Position numbers and translations under genes: made by a program | Part shown: positions 44,472-49,047 of the stretch, piece after piece | Numbering within the stretch: position 1 is the stretch's first letter | Layout of the letters: each line of letters starts with the position of its first letter | DNA from: an uncultured Prevotellaceae bacterium | Lineage (GTDB): Bacteria; Bacteroidota; Bacteroidia; Bacteroidales; Bacteroidaceae | Length of the DNA: 49,047 nucleotides | Reading direction: 5' to 3' | NCBI GenBank assembly: GCA_902799905.1 | Contig: CADCCB010000019.1 | Span: 1-49,047 of the forward strand | The notes under the pieces: model-generated | Seen by the model: only the letters and a program-made list of their open reading frames with translations | What the model was told of the DNA's origin: nothing | The model's database searches: none

Positions 44472-45197
44472 CTATCCTCTCCGCCTGAATTCCGAACAGG
44501 TGATGGCCGTAGCAATGGCTACGTTCAGACTCTCCGGTCCCTCATGGTATTGCGGTATCAGCAGCCTGCGGGTGATCAGTTGGCGGATAGGCTGTGAGAT
44601 GCCGTTACCTTCGTTACCCATCACGATGATGCCTTCCGGTGTGAGCGTCTCTTCGTAGATATTATGCCCGTCGAGCAAGGTGCCATAGACAGGCACCTGT
44701 GCCTTCTGGATGAGATCCTCAAGAGAAGTATATATAATGTTCACGCGTGCGATGCTGCCCATCGTGGCCTGCACAACCTTCGGATTCCAGGCGTCTGCCG
44801 TGTCCTCCGAGCAATAGATAGTACCGATGCCGAACCAGTCGGCAATGCGGATGATAGTCCCCAAGTTGCCAGGGTCTTGCACGCCGTCGAGAGCCAGGTA
44901 GAGGTCTTTCCCTACAGGTTGAACAACCGTCGGTGTTTCTGGCATCCTGAATACTGCCAGCACCTGTTGCGGATGCTGCAGGAAACTGATCTTGCGTAGT
45001 TCCTCGTCAGTCACCTCCTGCACCCTCTGTCCCTCATTCGCCCATTCCCTGATGGCGAACAACTGGACAGGTTCGAAGCCTGCGCGAAGCAGGTCGCCTA
45101 CCACCTTCGGACCCTCTGCCACGAAAACGCCGTCACGTTTGCGGAACTTCTTCTGTTCCAGTTGACGAACATATTTTATTTGATTTTTGCTTAACAT
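44472..45197 (-). CDS. SpoU/TrmH-family RNA methyltransferase
   Basis: 241 residues from ATG 45197 (MLSKNQIKYVRQL). An N-terminal substrate-binding domain (KKFRKRDGVFVAEGPKVVGDLL) precedes a SPOUT domain with DGVQDPGNLGTIIRIADWFGI, IIVMGNEGNGISQPI and SLNVAIATAITCSEF. It 2'-O-methylates a ribose in rRNA or tRNA; the site is not deducible. Longer upstream starts lie inside the promoter. Confidence 0.92.
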   Translation of the reverse strand: MLSKNQIKYVRQLEQKKFRKRDGVFVAEGPKVVGDLLRAGFEPVQLFAIREWANEGQRVQEVTDEELRKISFLQHPQQVLAVFRMPETPTVVQPVGKDLYLALDGVQDPGNLGTIIRIADWFGIGTIYCSEDTADAWNPKVVQATMGSIARVNIIYTSLEDLIQKAQVPVYGTLLDGHNIYEETLTPEGIIVMGNEGNGISQPIRQLITRRLLIPQYHEGPESLNVAIATAITCSEFRRRG

Positions 45198-45201
45198 GGT
45201 G

Positions 45202-45230
45202 CAAAGATACAAAAAAAATCGCTATCTTTG
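45202..45230. promoter_or_regulatory. Back-to-back promoters for the methyltransferase and tamL
   Basis: CAAAGATA (45202-45209, a minus-strand TATCTTTG) and TATCTTTG (45223-45230) form an 8-bp inverted pair 13 nt apart. The minus-strand box is 4 nt from the methyltransferase ATG; the plus-strand box is 9 nt from the tamL ATG. Each promoter's upstream region lies in the other's start region, so they may compete. Confidence 0.75.
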
Positions 45231-45239
45231 CACGTGATT

Positions 45240-47456
45240 ATGCGAAAAGTGTTTTATATCGTCTTCCTGACGGTGGGACTGGCAGCCGTTCTGGCTTCCT
45301 GTTCCTCCACCAAATACGTGCCTGATGGTGAGTATTTGCTCAACAGCGTCAAGGTGAAGACCGTGGGCGACTATGACGATGTGAACACTTCCAACCTTCG
45401 CAACTATGTGCGTCAGAACCCCAACCGCCGTTGGTTCTCCCTGTTCAAACTCCCCCTGGCCACCTATTCGCTTTCCGGACGCGACTCAACGAAATGGATC
45501 AACCGCACCCTGCGCTCCATGGGCGAGGCACCGGTCATCTTCGATAGTGCAAAAGCCGCAACAACCTGCGCCGACCTGCAACAGGAACTGCGCAACGAGG
45601 GCTATCTCAATGCCCGGGTCGATATGGAACAGGTTTTCAATGGCAAGAAGGTCAACATCGTCTATCGGCTCAGGCCAGGCGAGCCATACTTCATCCACGC
45701 CATCCGTCAGGAGATAGCCGACGACAGCATCGCACGCATCTTGGACGATGCCGACAGCCATAGCCTGCTGACCGAAGGCATGAAGTTCGACGTGTCGATG
45801 CTCGATGCCGAGCGCAAGCGTATCACCAACATCCTGACCGACAACGGCTACTACCGTTTCCACAAGGAATACATCACCTATCAGGCCGACACGATGGCCA
45901 GTTCGCGACTCATTGACCTCACGCTCCGTCTGGGACTGGTCCATCGCAACGAGCAGCCGGACACCCTGCACACCCGCTTCTGGATGCGAAACGTGACCTA
46001 CGGCAGCGGCGACCCGCTTGACGACCGCATCCATCTGCGTCGCCATGTGCTGCAGGAGTGTACCCACATGAACACAGGCGAGCCTTATCGCTCCTCGGGA
46101 CTGCAGAACACCTATAACCACTTCGGAAGGCTCCAGGCCGTGAAATACACCAACATCCTCATGCAGCAGGTGCCTGGCAGCGACTCGCTCGACTGCGACA
46201 TCCGCCTGCTGGCCAGCAAACCGTCAACCATCAGTTTCCAGCCAGAAGGCACCAACACGGCTGGCGACCTGGGAGCCGCAGCATCCCTGACCTACCAGAA
46301 CCGCAACCTCTTCCGAGGCAGCGAGGTGTTCTCGGTGGAACTGCGTGGAGCCTATGAGGCCATACGCGGACTGGAAGGCTATTCCAATCAGGACTTCGTG
46401 GAGTATAGTGTCCAGACACGCCTGCAGTTCCCGCGACTCATCGCACCCTTCTTCAGCCGCGAACAGCGTCAGCGCCTGAATGCCACCAGCGAACTCTCGC
46501 TGCTCTACGACTTGCAGAACCGTCCTGAGTTCCACCGCCGACTGCTCTCGGCAGCATGGCGCTACCGATGGAACTATCCAGGCAGCAACAGCCGCTACCA
46601 GTTGGACCTGCTTGACCTGAACTACGTGTTCATGCCTTGGATATCAGAGACCTTCGCCCACGACTATCTGGACAACGACTATACACGCAATGCCATCCTG
46701 CGCTACAACTACGAAGACCTCTTCATCACCAAGATAGGCTTCGGCTATTCCTACACCCGTGGCAACCTGGCATTGAAGACCAACATCGAGACGGCTGGCA
46801 ACCTGCTACAGGTAGGCTCCAAGATTTTCCATGCCAATCAGGACGAGAACGGCTACTACCGATTGTTCAACATCGCCTTTGCACAGTATGTGAAGGGCGA
46901 CATCGACATCAGCAAGACGCTCCAGATAGACCCTGCCAACCAACTGGTGTTCCATGTCGGCTTGGGCATTGCCTATCCCTATGGCAACTCCAATGTGCTG
47001 CCGTTCGAGAAGCGCTACTTCTCGGGTGGTGCCAATAGTGTGCGTGGCTGGAGTGTGCGCTCGCTGGGACCTGGCAAATACAAGGAGAGCGACGGAACCA
47101 TCAACTTCATCAACCAGACGGGTGACATGAAACTCGACCTCAACGTGGAGTACCGCACCAAGTTGTTCTGGAAGTTCAGCGGAGCCCTCTTCATCGATGC
47201 CGGTAATATATGGACGCTGCGCGAATATGCCGAACAGCCAGGCGGGCAGTTCCGTTTCGAGAATCTGCCCAGCCAACTGGCCGTCAGTTACGGCTTGGGA
47301 CTTCGTCTCAACTTCGATTTCTTCATCCTGCGTTTCGACCTGGGTATGAAAGCCATCAATCCCGCCTACGAGGAGGGTGACGAGCACTATCCGATCATCC
47401 ATCCCAAGTTCAGTCGCGACAATGCCTTCCACTTTGCCGTCGGTCTGCCGTTCTAA
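45240..47456 (+). CDS. tamL: TamL-type outer-membrane lipoprotein (Omp85 family)
   Basis: 738 residues. The lipoprotein signal is MRKVFYIVFLTVGLAAVLASC (Cys21), which distinguishes TamL from TamA. POTRA-like domains cover about 25-330 (LQQELRNEGYLNARVDM, ILTDNGYYRFHKEYITY). The C-terminal half is a 16-strand-type barrel with the Omp85 signature FSGGANSVRGWSVRSLGPG and a final Phe (AVGLPF). It acts in outer-membrane protein or lipid assembly with a TamB-like partner, which is not in the window. ATG 45240 was chosen; the reading frame upstream runs into the promoter. Confidence 0.9.
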   Translation: MRKVFYIVFLTVGLAAVLASCSSTKYVPDGEYLLNSVKVKTVGDYDDVNTSNLRNYVRQNPNRRWFSLFKLPLATYSLSGRDSTKWINRTLRSMGEAPVIFDSAKAATTCADLQQELRNEGYLNARVDMEQVFNGKKVNIVYRLRPGEPYFIHAIRQEIADDSIARILDDADSHSLLTEGMKFDVSMLDAERKRITNILTDNGYYRFHKEYITYQADTMASSRLIDLTLRLGLVHRNEQPDTLHTRFWMRNVTYGSGDPLDDRIHLRRHVLQECTHMNTGEPYRSSGLQNTYNHFGRLQAVKYTNILMQQVPGSDSLDCDIRLLASKPSTISFQPEGTNTAGDLGAAASLTYQNRNLFRGSEVFSVELRGAYEAIRGLEGYSNQDFVEYSVQTRLQFPRLIAPFFSREQRQRLNATSELSLLYDLQNRPEFHRRLLSAAWRYRWNYPGSNSRYQLDLLDLNYVFMPWISETFAHDYLDNDYTRNAILRYNYEDLFITKIGFGYSYTRGNLALKTNIETAGNLLQVGSKIFHANQDENGYYRLFNIAFAQYVKGDIDISKTLQIDPANQLVFHVGLGIAYPYGNSNVLPFEKRYFSGGANSVRGWSVRSLGPGKYKESDGTINFINQTGDMKLDLNVEYRTKLFWKFSGALFIDAGNIWTLREYAEQPGGQFRFENLPSQLAVSYGLGLRLNFDFFILRFDLGMKAINPAYEEGDEHYPIIHPKFSRDNAFHFAVGLPF

Positions 47457-47460
47457 ATTG

Positions 47461-47850
47461 TCAAATAGTCAAATTATTGAACTTTCGGAAGTTGATATGA
47501 TAAAGACAAAAACAAAAAAAACACCACTCATGAAGTCTGTGGCCTTCGGGCCAACGTACTGTCCTTCCGTCTTTGTGCTTAAGAGCACGCTCTTGCACAA
47601 TCCTGAAGTCCAGTACGGTTTTGTTCCAAAACACAGTCTTCATGGTGGCAAAAACCCCGCCCTTCGGGCTAAAAAACAGTTAACCTCTCCCGACCTCCCC
47701 GAGGGGGAGGAGGGCCTGCGGGCAACGGATGTGGGCCGGATAAAGGTTTGCATTTCGTTTAAGAAAATGTTTTTTAGCGAAGCGTCGGTTTTTGCCTCTG
47801 AGGATGTCTTACGTTGCGTAAGGTTTTTGTTAACAACCGAAACTTAAATA
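47461..47850. other. Noncoding or decayed sequence after tamL
   Basis: No convincing gene. An open frame from ATG 47497 to 47847 would give a 116-residue protein (MIKTKTKKTPLMKSVAFGP...), but its content changes from segment to segment and includes GC-rich CCTCCCCGAGGGGGAGG (47693-47709), a near-perfect hairpin. CTTACGTTGCGTAAG (47809-47823) is a further 6-bp hairpin followed by GTTTTTG, a candidate terminator. CCGCCCTTCGGGC (47659-47671) also folds. Confidence 0.5.
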
Positions 47851-48063
47851 AATTACAATAAATAGTTAAATCGTAAATAAATAGTAAATCGTAAATTGTC
47901 AAATAGTAAATAACAATAAATAGTAAATCGTAAATAGTTAAATCGTAAATAAATAGTAAATCGTAAATTGTCAAATCGTAAATAAATAGTAAATCGTAAA
48001 TAGTTAAATCGTACAAATCGTAAATAAATAGTAAATCGTAAATAGTTAAATCGTAAATTAAAT
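47851..48063. repeat. AT-rich satellite (AAATAGTAAATCGTAAAT family)
   Basis: About 210 nt of irregular tandem words TAAATCG, TAAATAG, TAAATTGTCAAA and TAGTTAAATCG. They run up to 2 nt before the ATG of the metallohydrolase. Antisense reading gives a repetitive YDLTIYDLL peptide, which is an artefact of the repeat. Related words occur at 42248-42400. Confidence 0.85.
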
Positions 48064-48065
48064 AG

Positions 48066-48869
48066 ATGTTGAAATTCATTTCAATGGGAAGCGGAAGCAG
48101 TGGTAACTGCTACTATCTGGAAAGCGAGGACGACGCCCTGCTCATAGATGCCGGTGTCGGCGTTCGCGGGCTGAAGAAGCACTTCAGGGACTACGGCCTG
48201 AGCCTCTCCCGCGTTCACCACATACTCATCACCCACGATCATGCTGACCATATCAAGTCCGTAGGCAGTCTCAGCAACGACCAGCACCTGCCCGTCTATG
48301 CCACCCGCATCGTCCACGAGGGCATCGATCGCAACTACTGCGTCGCCAAGAAGGTGGCTGCCGACCTTCGCCGCTATGTCGAGCCAGGTGTGCCGCTTCA
48401 GGTAGGAACCTTCGTGGTGACACCCTTCACGGTGCCTCACGACAGTAGCGACAACGTAGGATATGAAATCGTTGCCGGCGATGTGGTGTTCTGCATCATC
48501 ACGGACGTGGGACATGTCACCGACGAGATTGCCTTTCGCATCGGCAGGGCACACTATCTCGTCATCGAGGCCAACCACGATGTGGAGATGCTCATGAACG
48601 GTCCTTATCCGCAACACCTGAAGACCCGCATCGTCTCCGGCAGCGGTCATCTGAACAACAACCTCTGTGGCGAGGCCATCGCCAACAACATGCGTGAGCA
48701 TCTGCGTCATGTATGGCTCTGCCACCTCTCCGAGGAGAACAACCACCCCGAGTTGGCCCGCAAGACCGTAGAGGCCGTCCTCCGTTCCTATGGCATCATC
48801 GTCGGCAAGGACTTGCAACTCGATGTCCTCAAGCGCACCATGCCCACCGGCATCTTCGAACTGGAATAG
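48066..48869 (+). CDS. Metallo-beta-lactamase-fold hydrolase (YycJ/WalJ-like)
   Basis: 267 residues. The start FISMGSGSSGNCYYLES and the metal motif THDHADH (56-62) are typical of YycJ proteins, double-strand DNA exonuclease candidates linked to cell-wall or genome maintenance. VPHDSSDNVGYEI, ITDVGHV and the late CHLSEENNHPELA complete the family pattern. The reading frame starts at the end of the AT-rich satellite, which therefore contains or replaces its promoter region. Confidence 0.9.
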   Translation: MLKFISMGSGSSGNCYYLESEDDALLIDAGVGVRGLKKHFRDYGLSLSRVHHILITHDHADHIKSVGSLSNDQHLPVYATRIVHEGIDRNYCVAKKVAADLRRYVEPGVPLQVGTFVVTPFTVPHDSSDNVGYEIVAGDVVFCIITDVGHVTDEIAFRIGRAHYLVIEANHDVEMLMNGPYPQHLKTRIVSGSGHLNNNLCGEAIANNMREHLRHVWLCHLSEENNHPELARKTVEAVLRSYGIIVGKDLQLDVLKRTMPTGIFELE

Positions 48870-48892
48870 TCAGCGATACAGAACCACAAAGA

Positions 48893-48923
48893 GAGGGTGT
48901 GCCAATTGTTTTGACACACCCTC
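48893..48923. terminator. Hairpin between convergent genes
   Basis: GAGGGTGTG (48893-48901) pairs with CACACCCTC (48915-48923) across a 13-nt loop. It is placed between the ends of the metallohydrolase (plus) and smalltalk (minus) genes and may stop both transcripts. T-runs are weak. Confidence 0.6.
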
Positions 48924-48944
48924 CCTTCTATAGTACCACTTAGA

Positions 48945-49046
48945 TCATAATGCTCCCATGCAACTGGTGGTGCCCAGTGCCGTTCCTGCAGCGGTGATGA
49001 TGGCTGCCAGTACCTGGATGATGAACTTCCAGATGTCCTTCTTCGT
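48945..49046 (-). CDS. Smalltalk-family small protein, 5' end outside window
   Basis: The minus strand reads TKKDIWKFIIQVLAAIITAA, then GTALGTTSCMGAL and TGA at 48947-48945. A hydrophobic helix ending in TSCM is the hallmark of the 'smalltalk' small proteins annotated in Bacteroidota. Little more than the start codon is probably missing. I recall such genes beside an HU-like DNA-binding protein and an amidase, which would lie beyond the window edge. Function is not known. Confidence 0.7.
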   Translation of the reverse strand, partial: TKKDIWKFIIQVLAAIITAAGTALGTTSCMGAL

Positions 49047-49047
49047 G

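Noticed and set aside
47851-48063. Possible CRISPR array
   Set aside because: The repeats are short, irregular and lack unique spacers of constant length; no cas genes are present.
47774-48079. Minus-strand repetitive protein YDLTIYDLLFIYDL
   Set aside because: Artefact of the AT-rich satellite; it has no conserved features and ends inside the metallohydrolase start.

Overview
The window looks like a chromosomal segment of a member of the Bacteroidales, most likely Prevotella or a close relative (Prevotellaceae). Evidence: promoters carry the Bacteroidota -7 box TAnnTTTG, usually extended to TTTGCAC; start codons lack an obvious Shine-Dalgarno sequence; lineage families are present (DUF3256, DUF4293, DUF4296, an Rpb6/omega-like subunit, TamL, a type IX secretion tail, a 'smalltalk' small protein); and several protein sequences are Bacteroidales-like. 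The genus is an inference. I saw no rRNA, tRNA, CRISPR array, transposase or phage structural gene.

Layout. 1-1390 is a gene-poor, repeat-rich stretch: a composite hairpin element, a 34-bp perfect palindrome, a C-terminal gene remnant and a frame-broken TerB-like gene. 1391-13704 is all on the minus strand. Read in transcription order it holds uxuA, a TIR-like/transmembrane/binding-domain receptor, uxuB, pyrB, pyrI, a histidine-rich CobW GTPase, glyA, a CotH-kinase-fold surface protein with a type IX tail, and a short-chain dehydrogenase. 13901-21872 is a plus-strand run: ileS, a DksA-like protein, lspA, a DUF4296 lipoprotein, a small overlapping gene, a nucleoside transporter, rsmE and a DUF3256 protein. 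21863-27699 is on the minus strand: mazG, a lipoprotein and rnz, then an envelope-stress-like set (orphan type IX tail protein, L,D-transpeptidase, ECF sigma factor, probable anti-sigma factor, Spy-like periplasmic protein).

27865-35185 (plus) holds valS, an AspT-type transporter and three subunits of a sodium-pumping decarboxylase (OadG fused to a lamin-tail domain, biotin carrier, OadB) without the carboxyltransferase subunit. uvrB (minus) and bamD (plus) diverge at 37.5 kb. The plus strand then carries bamD, an omega-like subunit, DUF4293, engB, an ABC-F ATPase, recR, a membrane protein, a family 2 glycosyltransferase and a GNAT acetyltransferase. A SpoU-type methyltransferase (minus) and tamL (plus) diverge from back-to-back promoters at 45.2 kb. 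A 600-bp repeat-rich gap, a YycJ-like metallohydrolase and the 3' end of a smalltalk gene close the window.

Most genes are housekeeping: translation (ileS, valS, rsmE, ABC-F), pyrimidine, one-carbon and hexuronate metabolism, DNA repair (uvrB, recR) and envelope assembly (lspA, bamD, tamL). The most unusual items are the receptor-like protein between uxuA and uxuB, with a diverged second copy of the uxuA 3' end next to it; several families of short dispersed repeats, some of which have entered the reading frames of valS and the ABC-F gene; and promoters that place start codons only 4-9 nt after the -7 box.
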